Positions 18,833-30,815 of a DNA stretch of 64,000 bases are shown here, piece by piece; within the stretch, counting starts at the first letter, position 1, and the number at the start of each line of letters is the position of its first letter. The DNA is taken from NCBI GenBank assembly GCA_024867545.1, contig JANFNE010000013.1, positions 744,001 through 808,000 on the forward strand. The letters are read 5' to 3'. Source of the stretch: Phytopythium helicoides. Lineage: Eukaryota; Oomycota; Peronosporomycetes; Pythiales; Pythiaceae. The position numbers and the translations under genes are program-made. The notes beneath the pieces were generated by a model, which did no database searches, was not told the DNA's origin, and worked only from the letters and a program-made list of their open reading frames with translations.

Positions 18833-20307
18833 GGCGGGTACGTTGGCAACTGCGATCCGCGCGGCGGGGATGGGGAACAGCAGGCCTCGTAGCTGACGTA
18901 CGGTGGAGGGCTAGAGTGGACTATCGTTGCAGCAGCGCGAGTCAGCAGTTAGCCATCGACGTAGCAATGCAGCAACAACGGGAGGCCGCGTCTAGCGTAG
19001 CGTCCAGGGCATTGTGGCGTCGCGAGGCGAGCGTCGCGCCGAGAGCGGAGCCGACAGCACTGCGTACCGTAGTAGGCGACCGGTGCAACGGCAGAGCGAG
19101 CAGCAAGCAGCGCTGCGGCTCCACTAAATGTGGACACGGGCGTCGGCGCTAGAAGCGGCGCGGCGTCACATGGGATAGGATCGGAGCCGCGGTTTGCGCT
19201 GCTCGAGGAGGTGGCACTTTCAGTTCGAAAGCAACTGAACCACTGTGACTTGGTCTCACTATGACCAATAGTGGACATGGTCGCCTGCTGGTCGACAGCC
19301 TACGCGTTGAAGTGAGAGTGGGCCGCCGTAGCAGCGCGGACGGCCCCGCTTGCTGACTGAGAGGAGGTGCAAGGGGATGGCCCAACTCAAAGCACAGGCA
19401 GCGGCTGCTTCGTCCTACAGTAGACACGCTAGGCGTGGTTGAACTGCTCAGGTTCCATGATTGGCGCGGGGTTGGATGTGCATCGTCCCACGAATGCCCG
19501 CAGTAGGTAACTGAGGAACTGAGTTGCTTCCCGAGTCTTCAGCCTCGTCACCGTCTGCTCAACTGACATGATACAACGCCATGTGGCGAGGATCGCTCCA
19601 CCGCGCTGCACTCGTTGGACATGCTAGTCCCGCTCTCTCGCGGCTGTGGACATCGCCGCAATGTCGGCTGGACAACGTGAGCACTGTGCAGCCCAATTCT
19701 GTATAGGGCGAGCTCGGGCATGACTAGCGACCGCCGGCTACCGGTCGGCTCATCGAAGAGGCTCTGTTGACTGGCCAAAGAGACCAACGGGGGATAGGAC
19801 CAGGTCCGCCCATCGATCCGATCCTCTATAGTGAAAGCAAGATCTAGTAGTTCAGACCGCGGTACCGACATCATCAGTGATTGATGATGTCAGACAGTTG
19901 AACCGAACGGTTCGGCGAGCTGTAAAGGCATCACGTTGCTGCCACGACCGACCATTGATCACGCCGAAACGCGTGTTAGCCGTTTACAGTACATGTGCAC
20001 ATCCAGAGTCACAATCGCATTGAAGGAGTTGAACCACCACCATTTCTATTCCCTGGTAAGAGTGCAATACCACGATGCGTGAGCTCGGTCCCATCGTCCG
20101 ACAGTGACATCAACTGGGCCACCAGTGGACAGCGGCGTTAGGTCACTGCGAGGCGGTAGGACAGTGGGCTGATTTTGCGCAGATAAGGTGGCTGAGTCGT
20201 TTACGCCTGAGGACTCGCCACAGCACCACGACAGCGAGCAATCGAGACCTTGAAGTGTAATATATTCTGACTGCAATCCCTGGGTTTTGCTACCTACCTG
20301 CGCGCCT
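18833..20307. other. 1.5-kb intergenic region, nothing recognised
   Basis: Both strands were read and no convincing gene was found. Frames of 60-117 codons occur but are Ser/Arg-rich and unlike known proteins. Short imperfect inverted motifs appear near 19870-19895 (TGATTGATGATGTCA). It separates the Cys-motif gene from the ligase gene and probably includes the former's promoter and the latter's 3' UTR. Confidence 0.4.
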
Positions 20308-23009
20308 TTACGGCTCGGGCAGCGCGCAACGACACGTTGGACATTCCATCTTGACCTGCATCCAGCCCTGCAGGCACTCGCGGTGGAAAATGTGGTCACA
20401 CGGAGCGATCATGTAGTCGCGAGCGTCAACGTCCAGCTCCATCATGCAGATGACACAGTCGATCGAGCTGTCCTCGTCGTCGCACGTCCCGCTTCCGCTG
20501 CCGTTTCGCAGCAGTGACCGCTCTTGCAAGTTGATGCGGCGCTCGTAATTGTATTTGACTGGGAGGAAGCGCGCGGGGACGAAGAACCGCGGCCCGAATC
20601 GCTGCTGAAGTGTCAACACACCGACTTGGAAGAGCATCCACGCAGTCAGCGCGTAGCAAAAGTGCGGGTCTGTCTTGCTTTCGTACTGTGCAAAATCAAA
20701 ATATCATCGACACAGGTCAGAATTACGCCAATCATGCTCCAGTGATGAAATCATGTGAAAGCATACCATCGGGAACGCCGTAAGGAAATTACTCGGGCAG
20801 CCGTAAATGTAGAGCGGCAGGAACATTCGCAAGGCGCTGATACCGTAGAGGTACCCGAGGTCAAAAGGATTCCGGACCTCACTGAGCAATAATGGTTAGT
20901 TAGCAATGCAACCCGACAAAATATCTCGTTGCTTCAAACGCACCGGTGGACGTTGTGGATGATCTGCGGCAGCCAGAAAGAGTAGCAAATGAAAACGAGG
21001 ACTGGAAGGTGGTTCTGTATCAAACATAATCGAAATCGTCAGAGATATCAACCAAGATGTCTCGCGGGGCACCAATAAACATACCGAGAAGTTGTAAAAT
21101 AAGCACAGCCCAGCGAGCAAGGACAAATAGAAGCGCGAATACAGTGTCGTGAGTTCTCGCCGCAGTGATAGCCACCCTTCAGAGAAACCCTGGGGCCGCC
21201 GAGCCTTCCAGATGATGAGTAGATAACGCATCTCAAAAACTGAGAAGATGATGAGTTTGACGAACGCCACAGACGCAAAGGCAGCAAAGACATTCTGAAG
21301 AGGAGAGTTGGTGGCAAGCAACACCTTGCAAACGTTAGATATCAGTACGCGACGAGAGAGTAATGAGGATGCAATATTGTACCTGCGCAACGATGCCGAT
21401 GGTCAAGTGGCCAAGACACAGGTACGAGTCTACGATCGCCTGCTGGCCGATTGTGAGTAAGGATACCTTGGCCGCAGTCGCTTGAGTGCTTGAGATCTGG
21501 AGTTGGCGAAGCAAGAAATAGATCTCGCCCATAGCGATGAAAGTCATGATGACAGCGTATCGTGAAGCCTTGGCGAAGAACACGTTCAAGTTCTCCTCTT
21601 GGAAAGATGCATCGATCGTCAAGTAGAGGCCGCAGTTGACACTTGCTAGCGTCCCGGTTAACTTCATGTTGTGCATACTGCGCGCCAAGACGTCGGCAGC
21701 TTCTTCGTCGTCGCCTTCGACCTCAGTCTCACCTTGAATTGGCACGGAGTTGTTGACAAGAGACATTTCAACGATACTCACGCATTGGTCGCTGAACGAA
21801 TCACTGCTACGGAAGCGTGACACGTACGAATACCGTGGCGGTGACACGTCAATTGACTCGTAGTCACCCATGTTTTCGACCACAGGGACGCCGTCCAGCA
21901 CACCGAGGTTCAAGAGTTCGCCTCGCGGGATTGGCTGCTGCTCTGCATCGGCAGCTGCCGCCTCTTCCAGTTCCTCCTCTTCTTCCTCTTCTTCCGTTTG
22001 TTCTTCGGTGTCATCGTTCTCTGACAGCTTGGCTTTCTCCTTCACATTGTTGGCCGTGATTGTTGATGGAGATGCAGTCCCTGTCGTAGAATTTGTCGTG
22101 AGCTGCGACTTGGACTTGCGATACAGCAACTGCACACTTGAGTCGGGGCTGTTGCCGAACAGTGTGAGCTTGCCCATCTTCCTCAGGAACACTCCTTGCA
22201 CAGGCAGGATCGTGGCCGCAAGCGACGCCTGCTCCTCGTAAATCACCAGCTGGCCGGTGACGTACGCCACGTCCTTCTTGAGTTCCTTGGAGGCTGGCGG
22301 CTTCATCTTGAGGAACAGCCACGTGTGCCCGGCCTCGACCGGCTGCGTGTACTGCTGCAGCTGGATCTCGCGGTCCACCTTCAAGTACGGGCTGCGGTGA
22401 TAGTAGTGCTACTCGTCAGCGAAACGAGCCGCTCCAGGCAATCGCAGGTGGCGTACATGATGTCGGTGTAGACGGGCTTGTGCGCGTCGTACTGCTCGGC
22501 GGACAGCGACTCCCACGTGCCTGCGGTCCACGAGTGTAAGCGTCTCTCTCTCGCGCGCGCGCGCACTCTCGCCTCGGTGGCCACGCACCCGAGTAGATGC
22601 CCGTGACGTTCAGCGGCGGTCCCTTGAGCCTGTACCCCTGCTGTCGGTGCAGCACGTCCTCAAAGGCGTGCACCTTGGCGAGTCGGTCCGAGTCGTTGAG
22701 CGCGTCGTGGGGCACGGCGTAGCGGCTGCGTCCGGACGTGTCGACGCGCGTGCGCGTCTGGCGCGAGTCGCCCGCGCGGTTGTCGAAGAAGAGCACCATG
22801 AAGCAGAGGAAGATGGCCATGCTGAGCAGCTGCATGCGCTGCCGCTGGAACTGCTGCTGCCGCCAGTCCGTCTCGAGCGCGCCGAGGTTGATCGCCTGCA
22901 GCGCCTCGCCGTTCGCGCCGCCGTTCGCGCCGCCGCCCGGCTCACCGTTGCGAGGCGAGTTGGCGCGCACGATCATGAGCACGCGGCCGTTGCCCGGGCC
23001 CTGGTCCAT
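20308..23009 (-). CDS. Tul1-like transmembrane RING-H2 E3 ubiquitin ligase
   Basis: Exons: 23009-22589, 22520-21383, 21324-21085, 21014-20944, 20881-20767 and 20685-20308. The introns are 58-81 bp, and each later junction keeps frame. One membrane helix near the N-terminus (MAIFLCFMVLFF) is followed by a large lumenal region. Several membrane segments come next, then a C-terminal RING-H2 domain: CVICMMEL...CDHIFHREC...CPTC. This layout matches Tul1/DSC-type Golgi or endosomal ubiquitin ligases that act in membrane-protein quality control. The second exon has a frame break at about 22395-22415: the reading frame before it and the clearly coding frame after it differ by one base. The cause is a 1-nt assembly error, a real lesion, or an implausibly short (17-bp) intron. 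The rest of the gene looks intact, at about 787 aa. Confidence 0.82.
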
Positions 23010-23339
23010 GGCGCGCGGGGGCGAGCGAGAGCGGCCGCCTGTCTCGCGATCTCGCTCGCTTCTTCACTGTGGGGGCGACTATGGGGAGCTTTCTTTTCCG
23101 CACGAGGGTTCCTAACGCGTGACGTGGTTGCCGTTATGTGTTACAATATCGTGTTAGGTAGCAGTTGGGGGAGGTTTACGTTCAATGGTACATGCCTGGA
23201 TTCTGCGTTAGTAGTGCGTCATCAACATGTCGTCCAAGCTGAGGGCGGATATGGAGCACTGCAGCTGCGCGCTGAGGAACTTTCCTTCTCATAGACATTG
23301 ACAATACGCCTTACCGTCGCCCACACTTTGCTCGAACTA

Positions 23340-25320
23340 CTACGTCGCTTGTCCACGCCTGAACGGCCGAAGTCTCCTCTCGCCATATTTTCCTTTGAGC
23401 CCACTTCGCAGTAGTTTAAGGAAATTGATGGCAACGTTTACATCTCGATCCCTGAAGTTTGCCTTGCATTCACTGTTGGAACAGCGCAAGACGTGCCGTG
23501 TGCACTTGAGCACAATCTTTTGATCGGCAAGATTGGGGTTTCTGAACTCCCGCATTGCCGAGATCTCCTTCTCCTCCTTTCGACTCGGAAATGGCTTTAT
23601 GCGGACGTCCAGTTCTCGTTCTTCTCGCTTGACTTTTGTCAGGAGCCGTGCCTGCTTCAACGGCTTGTGGCACCCTGAGCAGGTAGCGCTTGTCTTGAAC
23701 TCATTTACTAGAAGCACCGTAGCTCGTTTCTGGAGCTCTGCTGCAAACCGCATGATTGGTGCGCTCGCGTGACCCATAATTCCGTTCTGACGATACCAAT
23801 ATCCCACTTCAAACGCACACTCCTTGCATGGCTTTAGCACTAACCGCTTGGGCAAATGGTCCAATGCCGATATCTGCCTTTGACCACGTGTGAATCTCCA
23901 TTGACGGAAGCTCCGCTCGGCTAAGAAAGCAATCATAAATCGCTTTGCACCTTCTCGTGGTCGTTGATTGCGTCGGCGTTGAGTTCAGCAAAATGCTGAT
24001 TGCGCCGTTGGCCACCACGCTATCGCTTGAGCTTCTGATTCTGCTGACCAACTGTAATCGTCGTCGCTAGAGCACGTACACCAGGATCAATACCAATCAA
24101 AATATGTAGTTGGTATCCCGTCGGTAACTTTGCGAGCTCGTCACGAAACAGATCGCGTGCCATCACTTCATCAGGCAAATCTACACTCGAGTTCCTCGCA
24201 TCAGCCGTCAAAAATTGCTGTGTCATGCAAACCGTTACCTATCTATGTTAGAGGAAAGTCCGTCTGCAAGCATGCGCTTCGCCGGTTCAAACTGACCAAC
24301 CGTATACACCTTGTGCAGTATCGCCGGTCGGTGATGCTGGAAAATTCCTGACGTGAATGGTATCTTCTCACCAGGCCCCACGTGGAGTTCGTCAGCAAGA
24401 TAGTGGTCTATGCTGGGATCTTGTTGGCGCTAGCGTTCAAAGAGTTTTTACAGTGTACTTCCATTGATCTTGATGTAGTCGGCGGAGAAAGAATTACCGA
24501 TGGGTAGCAATGAGTACGCTTTTGTACCTCTCTTCATTCGCGGCTCTACATCGCGCTCTTCCAGCCTGTGTTTGAACGCTTCGAGCCACGAGAGCATGTC
24601 GAACAATTTTCGCGTGAAGTGACCACTGTTATCTCGGATTGGTTGCCTCCACGGCACAATCTCAAGCCATCTCCTCAGCTCCAGCTCAATGGCGTCGGTG
24701 GTATCATTTCACTGGTTCCATTGCTTCACCATTCTCCCCGTTGGGTGTCCGTCTCCGTCGACTTCTGGTATCTGCTTAACGCGGAAGCAGCTATCAACTA
24801 GTCGCTTGGTAGCCCTGTACGATAGCTGATGCTTCCCGGCTGGAGCATATCTGAAACGGATGTGCTGGTGAAGACGTTGCCTGAAGGTTACGGCAAACAT
24901 GTTCTTGGCATTTGTTGTCATCATCCTTGCCATCTCGTTGATCGTGGCTGAAAAGTTTGTTGTGCTCTCAGATTCGTATCCGGCGACACCCTCACGATCC
25001 TCCCAGAACTGAAGACACGTAGTGTCCAGACTCGAATGCTGCTCTCTTGGGGGACGATGACGGTCTCGCACCTCGGTGTTGCCCAACACGGCAGCACAGC
25101 AATGGTAGAAAAACCCTTGTTCCAATTCAGGCGAGGTCCCATGATCTCTCAAACAGCGACGCACGTGCATGTTTGCCAAGTGCCACGCTTCAAGTTGGAC
25201 CTACTTCATTGTCACAGCAGTGCGCTGGACCTTGTCGCGAAGGGTAGCCAGTTTACACACGCGAGAAAGCTTGCTTACGACGCTTGTATAGGTTCTCCGC
25301 GAGGTCTCATGATCGTCGGG
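23340..25320 (-). pseudogene. Decayed Fanzor (eukaryotic TnpB-like RNA-guided nuclease)
   Basis: A broken reading frame on the minus strand can be followed from about 25320 to a TAG just before 23340. RuvC-I is represented by LIGIDPGVRALAT (Asp near 24087). The C-terminal half has EFKTSATCSGC (near 23680), a long basic insert, the second Cys pair RCSNSEC, and the RuvC-III motif RDRDVNVAINF (near 23450). This order (RuvC-I, split zinc ribbon, RuvC-III) is that of TnpB/Fanzor proteins, whose active forms cut DNA guided by an element-encoded RNA. The N-terminal half is diverged but continuous. Lesions: in-frame stops at 25201-25203, 24709-24711, 24448-24450, 24430-24432 and 24020-24022, plus frame changes near 24230 and 23936. 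It is inactive as read. No terminal repeats or guide RNA were identified. Confidence 0.78.
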
Positions 25321-26985
25321 ATCTTTCTGGGGTTTGACTTGCCGGATGGTGGAGGACTTGGTTTTGATTGGCCTGAGTCTGCTCTGACACCAACCTCCGT
25401 TTTCACGAGCGACCCCGCTTCAACAGTCGCCCCCGCTCCTTCGCCCGTGGTATGCTGAATGAGGGAGATTCGTTTGTGAGACCAACCACTGACCAAGAAC
25501 GCATGAGTCGTCACCGCTATCGCCATGTCTCCATGTTGAAGTTTGCATGCTGCTGTCCAACGCTGTAACACCCGACTTGAAGTAAACGCTCTTCCACGCT
25601 ACCTGCAGTCACGCAACAGATCAAACCGCTCGCAGCAACGACGCCAGACGCACTTACTTCTCACTTGCCCTCGCGCTGCCACTGCCACTCGTGACAGTAG
25701 CAAAGCAACTACTTGTAATGCCAACAGCAAAATTAGCAGCAGCACCGAGTCAAATACCGACAGTAGCAACCGTCCAAACTCGACCTAGTTGTCAAAGTCT
25801 TTGGCAGGGAAAGTTCCGCAGGTTGCAGCTTCAGTGCTCCATAGCCTCCCTCAGCATGATGTCTGTCAAGTTTGTAACGTGGCAAGACTCGGAGCCGCCA
25901 CTAGCAGTCGTAGCACAGTGCTCTCCGCTCACCGACGTAACAACTCGTTCTCTAGCTCAAGGAGGAAACCGTCTGCCATGTGCAGGGCTAACGCCTATTT
26001 ATTAACACCTCATCCACGTCGTCTCACTTGCTCGCTATTACACTTCCGCACTCCTCACTCGTTCCCAACACTCGTCACCCACACACGCGTCGACGGCAGC
26101 ATCCGCGAAGCACAGTCCGCCTGGCCGGCAACTCTTCCCTCCAGCGCTCGTCAGCGGGTTCGGGCACAGCTTCGCGACGCTTGACGTCGTGGTCCCGTGC
26201 AAGTTTCCGACTGAGGGGCTCGCATGCTCGGCTGCGCGCACCCTGCAGCCGATCCTTACTTTCATATTCTCGTCGCACGCGATCTTGACGTGTCGACCGC
26301 CGGAGTTGTATCGTATGCCTCTTGGTGCCCCGAGAAGCCCGCGGAGGTGACAACAACGGCCCCACAGCGGGGGAGCATCTGAGTTCTCGCCGGGATCACT
26401 TCTCGCGACCTTGGGCTCGCCATTATAGGACGACCATGACCTGGCCTCTGTCCAGAACTTCCGACCATGAACAAGCGGTTGGTCGTCTCGTGCGCCACCT
26501 TTCACGCGTCCATTAGCTCCATGCACAGCGATTGTCGTGTGATCCCACTCAGCTCTCGGCAGTAGGTTTGACGACATGCAGATGACGCACCAAAGGATAG
26601 GTCTATAGTTTTTTTTTTTTTGAACTGGCGTAGTGTTTTTTTGTAATTATGGCATGCTTTTTGGTAAAGGAAATGGGATGTGGATCTCAACTTGCAACCC
26701 AACACGGATTGACGTGCAATGTGAGCAGGAAGAAACTTGCATCCGAACTCTTCATCGGGGATTCGGACGGCCAACAGTGATGACTCTGTGGGGCGACACA
26801 AAAGCGGGCGAAGAGTGATGGCGAGTCGAACTTCAACTCTCATGAACGAGATACTGGCTGGTCCGATTAGTGCTAGACATTTCTTGAACGAGTGAACGCT
26901 GTTGAGGGCGTGGTTGTGGAGCCTTTCCAGCTCACAAGGTACTCGCAAGAGGTTGATTTCACGCCCAGTTCAAATTGAATTGCTC
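25321..26985. other. Intergenic beside Fanzor relic
   Basis: No recognisable gene. Low-complexity Ser/Thr/Asn/Gln-type reading frames occur at 25543-25790, and short frames on both strands at 26000-26950 match nothing known. A T-tract lies at about 26609-26621. Part of this may be eroded transposon sequence linked to the Fanzor relic, but no boundary repeats were found. Confidence 0.35.
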
Positions 26986-27423
26986 GGTGAGTCAGGTGTG
27001 GTGACAGTATCAACAATGATAATGACGATCAACGAGTTGGCCATTTGATCCCCGCAATCCGACAGCAAAAGCCACTCTGCGCTTGGGGGTGACATGGTTG
27101 TTTCGAAACCTTGTGACACACTGACTAGAACGAAGTGCTCCATGCCAACAGCAGCCGCCGACATCATGGCAGTGGTCCGTGCTCGATGATGTCCACGCGG
27201 TCGAGGAGGCACAACGATTCACTCAGGGGCGACATGATCGGAGTGGAGTAGATTCTCCGACCAAGAGGACGATGCAATCGAGAGCACAGCTACACGTATG
27301 AAATGACAGATGGGACTCCATTACGATTTGCGGAGCCAGCTAAACATCAGCTGCGCAATGAACTATCGATCGGCAAAGTGGCTGCAGACCAACTCCGTCG
27401 GATGCAGCAGCGACAGAAGCAGC

Positions 27424-28259
27424 CTACGGACTGGCCAGCACGTTGGTCGCGGCCATGAACTCGCGCAGCGGCGCGTGCACCTCGTCGTGGTGCGGGATCT
27501 CCTGTTGGCGTCAAGCAGCAGCCACGGCAGTAGAGTTATTAGTATCCGCGATTGCATCTGCGTCATCGAGCGCCACGAATGCAACGCACCTTCATGCGCG
27601 CGAGCCAGGCTGCCGTCTTCGGGTACTTCTTGGCGTCGATCAGACCCTGGTACTCCAGCTGCACGTACTCGCAGTACGCAAAGTAGTCGGCGATCGTCGG
27701 CGCATCCGTCTGCGCCACAAAGTCCTTCACCAGGAACGTCTCGAGCAGACCGACGATCTTGTCCACGATCTCGTCCGTCGTCTCGACGTACTTGGTGTCC
27801 TCGGGGGTGGCCGCACCGGCCTTGGCGTGGATGTGCGGTACGAGCACGCGCGGCGTGGCCCAGCGCGCGTTCGTGTGGTGCCAGTGGAGGTACTCATTGA
27901 CCTTGGCGCGCGCCTTGGGCTCGGTCGGGAGCAGGTCCGTCCAGCCGTACGTCTCGCTCAGGTACGTCAGGATGGCAGCGCTGCATGGTTGGCAAAGTGA
28001 GAGAGAGCGTCGTGAGCTATCATGCACAACACAACACAGCATGAGGTGGCACAACGCACCCCTCGAAGAGCGTGAAGTCGCCATCGGTGACGACCGGGAT
28101 GAGCTTGTTGGGGTTGATGGCGATGAAGGCCGGGTCCGAGAACACGGGTCCGCCAAAGTCGGCCTGCACGAGCTCATGGTCGACCTTCTTGACGCGCAGC
28201 GTCCACTCGACGGCGCGGCTGGGCTGGCTGATGAGGTTGGCGTAGAGCTTGAGCACCAT
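27424..28259 (-). CDS. Theta-like glutathione S-transferase, copy 1
   Basis: Three exons (28259-28060, 27980-27590, 27501-27424) encode 222 aa. The N-terminal thioredoxin-like domain opens with MVLKLYANLISQPSRAVEW. The Ser of ISQPSRA sits where theta-class GSTs have their catalytic Ser. NPNKLIPVV and the end of exon 1 form the glutathione-binding cis-Pro region. Exons 2 and 3 form the helical C-terminal domain (YLSETYGW, LEYQGLIDAKKYP). Introns are 79 and 88 bp. The enzyme should conjugate glutathione to electrophiles, or act as a peroxidase or ligandin, in the cytosol. The frame upstream of the ATG stays open for over 100 codons but is judged to be 5' UTR. Confidence 0.88.
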
Positions 28260-28393
28260 TTTGGGCGGGAGGACGAGCGGCTTGCGAGGAAGGCGGCGAG
28301 ATCGGAAGTGAGCGCTGGTGGGACCAAGTTGTGGGGTAAGAACTTCAAGCTTTGGAGCCGCTGGAATTCGCCACCCATGGGGATGGGGATGGG

Positions 28394-28557
28394 GATCCAA
28401 AAAGCGACAGCAGCACACATGATGTCGCCAATGGCGACTCGCCAACCAGAATGCAGACGAACGCCACGAGTGCAGGTCGACTGAGGAAGTGACTGACTTG
28501 AGGTCGGATTGCGATGTCAAGACTGCGTGCGAATCGACATGTCTATCGATGCGGAAC
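28394..28557 (-). promoter_or_regulatory. GST1 upstream module shared with DUF1348 core
   Basis: About 160 bp, starting ~135 bp upstream of the GST1 ATG, is clearly related to the palindrome cores at 29916-30122 and 39995-40202. Shared landmarks include TAGACATGTCGATT, CTCAAGTCAGTCACTTCCTC and GGTTGGCGAGTCGCCATTGG. The core versions carry an extra ~40 bp. Conservation in two different gene contexts suggests a regulatory element or a common 5' UTR. No function is demonstrated. Confidence 0.55.
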
Positions 28558-29255
28558 AGTTCCGGGTTTTCCTGTTGGAGCTTGTCGACCAGCGAAGCTC
28601 TTCGTAGGATCACTCATATCGACTGCGGTCGCAATTTGTCGCGCGCAAGTGCCGGCCGCCACGTCTGCGGGTTATTTCTTCCTCGTAGGACGCTGCCACA
28701 CATTGTGTGCGAAGACGGTTGGACATCGGATGGAAGTCTTTACTGTAGTTGAGCGCGAGAGAGAGCTCGTCTCAAGTGCGCCGATGGGTGGGTCGTCTTG
28801 GTCTCACCTACAGTATCTGGCTGGCAGTGAGTGATCTTCATTGGCAGAGTCGACTTGACCGTACATCGGATAATCCGTGTTGGAGGCGGTGTTGTGCTCC
28901 GTCTGATTATTATGTTGGTCTGAGACGACGAGCCTCCGGCTGGAACTTTTGCCTTGGCAAGCTCACCACACAAGAAGTGTCTCTATCGCATGAAAGTAGT
29001 CTCATTACTGTAGATCGTGCCGAAACAACGAATAGGAGTAGAGCAAGAACTAGTTGGATCACAAAGGAATGGAGGTCGTCTCTCTGTTTCTGTTTCGTTT
29101 GCACATGCATGTATGTAGTTATGTAGGATTGTCAAACGTCGCTCCAACTATCCAAGTGAAGCAGACGAAGCGATCGCGTGTCGAAGTGATGAGGACCATC
29201 ATGGGGAAGTCAGCGCATCGTGGTGGCGTTGTCGCTCCGAAGTCCATCCACGTCG

Positions 29256-29741
29256 TTATAGTCCCAGGTCGCTGAGTCCCGGGTGGTCGTCAGGGCGACG
29301 ACCCAGCGGCCAGCGGAAGAGGCGGTCGGCCTCGTCGATGAGCACGTCGTTGATGCAGGCGTAACGATGGGCCATGAGTCCGTGCTCGTTGAAGACCCAG
29401 TTCTCGTTGCCGTAGGAGCGCACCCACTGGTTGCGCTCGCTGTCCAGCCACTCGTAGGCGAAGCGCACGGCGATGCGGTTGTCGGTGAACGCGAACAGCT
29501 CCTTCACGAGCCGGTACTCCCCCTCGCCCGTCCACTTGCGTGACAGGAAGGCCTCAATCTGCTCGCGGCCCTCGATGAACTCGCTGCGGTTGCGCCACCG
29601 GCTGTCCACCGAGTACGCTAGCGCCACCTTCTGCGGGTCACGCGAGTTCCACGCGTCCTCGGCCGCGCGCACCTTGATGGTCGCCGACTCTCGCGAGAAC
29701 GGCGGCACCGGTGGTCGCGTCTCCTGGGATTGTTGAGCCAT
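29256..29741 (-). CDS. DUF1348/SnoaL-like protein, short N-terminus (copy 1)
   Basis: A 161-aa intronless protein of the DUF1348 family, which adopts a SnoaL/NTF2-like alpha+beta fold. Recognisable stretches are [42 protein letters not shown] and [12 protein letters not shown]. The Trp-rich pocket fits a small-molecule binding or catalytic role, but the family's reaction is not established. The N-terminus ([11 protein letters not shown]) has no targeting signal, so the protein is probably cytosolic. It is divergent from the presequence-bearing copy at 30261, with 519 bp between start codons. Confidence 0.85.
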   Translation of the reverse strand: MAQQSQETRPPVPPFSRESATIKVRAAEDAWNSRDPQKVALAYSVDSRWRNRSEFIEGREQIEAFLSRKWTGEGEYRLVKELFAFTDNRIAVRFAYEWLDSERNQWVRSYGNENWVFNEHGLMAHRYACINDVLIDEADRLFRWPLGRRPDDHPGLSDLGL

Positions 29742-30260
29742 TGGAGCTGGTCGGGAGGAGGAAGAGGAAGAAAGACGGAGGGGAGAGCTTGATTGCTGGA
29801 GAGCAAGATTCGAAGTGCGGGACGACGATCGGTAGCAACGAAGTCCGATCACCCAACGAGCTCCTCGATCGAAACGGAGGGTCCGACAAAGCGACAGACT
29901 GGTAGACAGCAATACTGTTCCGCACCGATAGACATGTCGATTTGCACGCAGTCTTGGCGTCGCAATCCGTCCTCAAGTCAGTCACTTCCTCAACGACCTG
30001 CACTCATGAGCCACCAGGTGCCTCCCAGATTGCGCACCGGCACAGTACGTGGCGTTCGTCTGCATTCTGGTTGGCGAGTCGCCATTGGCGACATCGTGTG
30101 GACTGCTGTCGCTTTTTGGATCGTCCGTTTCGATCGAGGAGCTCGTAGGGTGGTTGGACTTCGTTCCTGCTGATCGTCGTCCCGCACTTCGAATCTTGCT
30201 CTCCAGCAATCAAGCTCTCCCCTCCGTCTTTCTTCCTCTTCCTCCTCCCGACCAGCTCCA
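29742..30260. promoter_or_regulatory. Divergent promoter and palindrome 1 core
   Basis: The interval between the start codons of DUF1348 copies 1 and 2. About 140 bp on each side is mirror-symmetric (including a pyrimidine tract just upstream of each ATG). The central ~235 bp (29885-30118) is asymmetric. The asymmetric core resembles the GST1/GST2 upstream module and is oriented toward the plus-strand, presequence-bearing copy. Bidirectional promoter activity is inferred from position. Confidence 0.55.
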
Positions 30261-30815
30261 ATGGCTCTTCGTGTTCGACTATCAACTCTATTGGGAGCGC
30301 GATCTAGCCCGCTGAAGACCGTGGGAGTCCGGTTTCTGAGCTCCCAGGAGACGCGACCACCGGTGCCGCCGTTCTCGCGAGAGTCGGCGACCATCAAGGT
30401 GCGCGCGGCCGAGGACGCGTGGAACTCGCGTGACCCGCAGAAGGTGGCGCTAGCGTACTCGGTGGACAGCCGGTGGCGCAACCGCAGCGAGTTCATCGAG
30501 GGCCGCGAGCAGATTGAGGCCTTCCTGTCACGCAAGTGGACGGGCGAGGGGGAGTACCGGCTCGTGAAGGAGCTGTTCGCGTTCACCGACAACCGCATCG
30601 CCGTGCGCTTCGCCTACGAGTGGCTGGACAGCGAGCGCAACCAGTGGGTGCGCTCCTACGGCAACGAGAACTGGGTCTTCAACGAGCACGGACTCATGGC
30701 CCATCGTTACGCCTGCATCAACGACGTGCTCATCGACGAGGCCGACCGCCTCTTCCGCTGGCCGCTGGGTCGTCGCCCTGACGACCACCCGGGACTCAGC
30801 GACCTGGGACTATAA
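30261..30815 (+). CDS. DUF1348/SnoaL-like protein with mitochondrial-type presequence (copy 2)
   Basis: A 184-aa protein. From SQETRPP onward it is the same as copy 1. The first ~28 residues are replaced by an Arg/Ser/Leu-rich, acid-free leader (begins [16 protein letters not shown], ends VRFLSS) typical of a mitochondrial targeting presequence with an R-x-x-S-like cleavage context. The replaced segment is a net insertion of 69 bp directly after ATGGCT. This copy is therefore predicted to act in mitochondria while copy 1 stays in the cytosol. The localisation is inference from composition. Confidence 0.82.
   Translation: MALRVRLSTLLGARSSPLKTVGVRFLSSQETRPPVPPFSRESATIKVRAAEDAWNSRDPQKVALAYSVDSRWRNRSEFIEGREQIEAFLSRKWTGEGEYRLVKELFAFTDNRIAVRFAYEWLDSERNQWVRSYGNENWVFNEHGLMAHRYACINDVLIDEADRLFRWPLGRRPDDHPGLSDLGL

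Noticed and set aside
19870..19900. Short inverted motif TGATTGATGATGTCA as a possible MITE end
   Set aside because: No second terminal repeat or target-site duplication was found.
26038..26577. 179-codon minus-strand frame next to the Fanzor relic
   Set aside because: No domain, no homologous look, and alternative frames of similar length on both strands.
28260..28613. In-frame extension of GST1 (and its mirror) by over 100 residues
   Set aside because: It crosses the upstream module shared with a different gene family, and the GST fold starts cleanly at MVLKLYANL.
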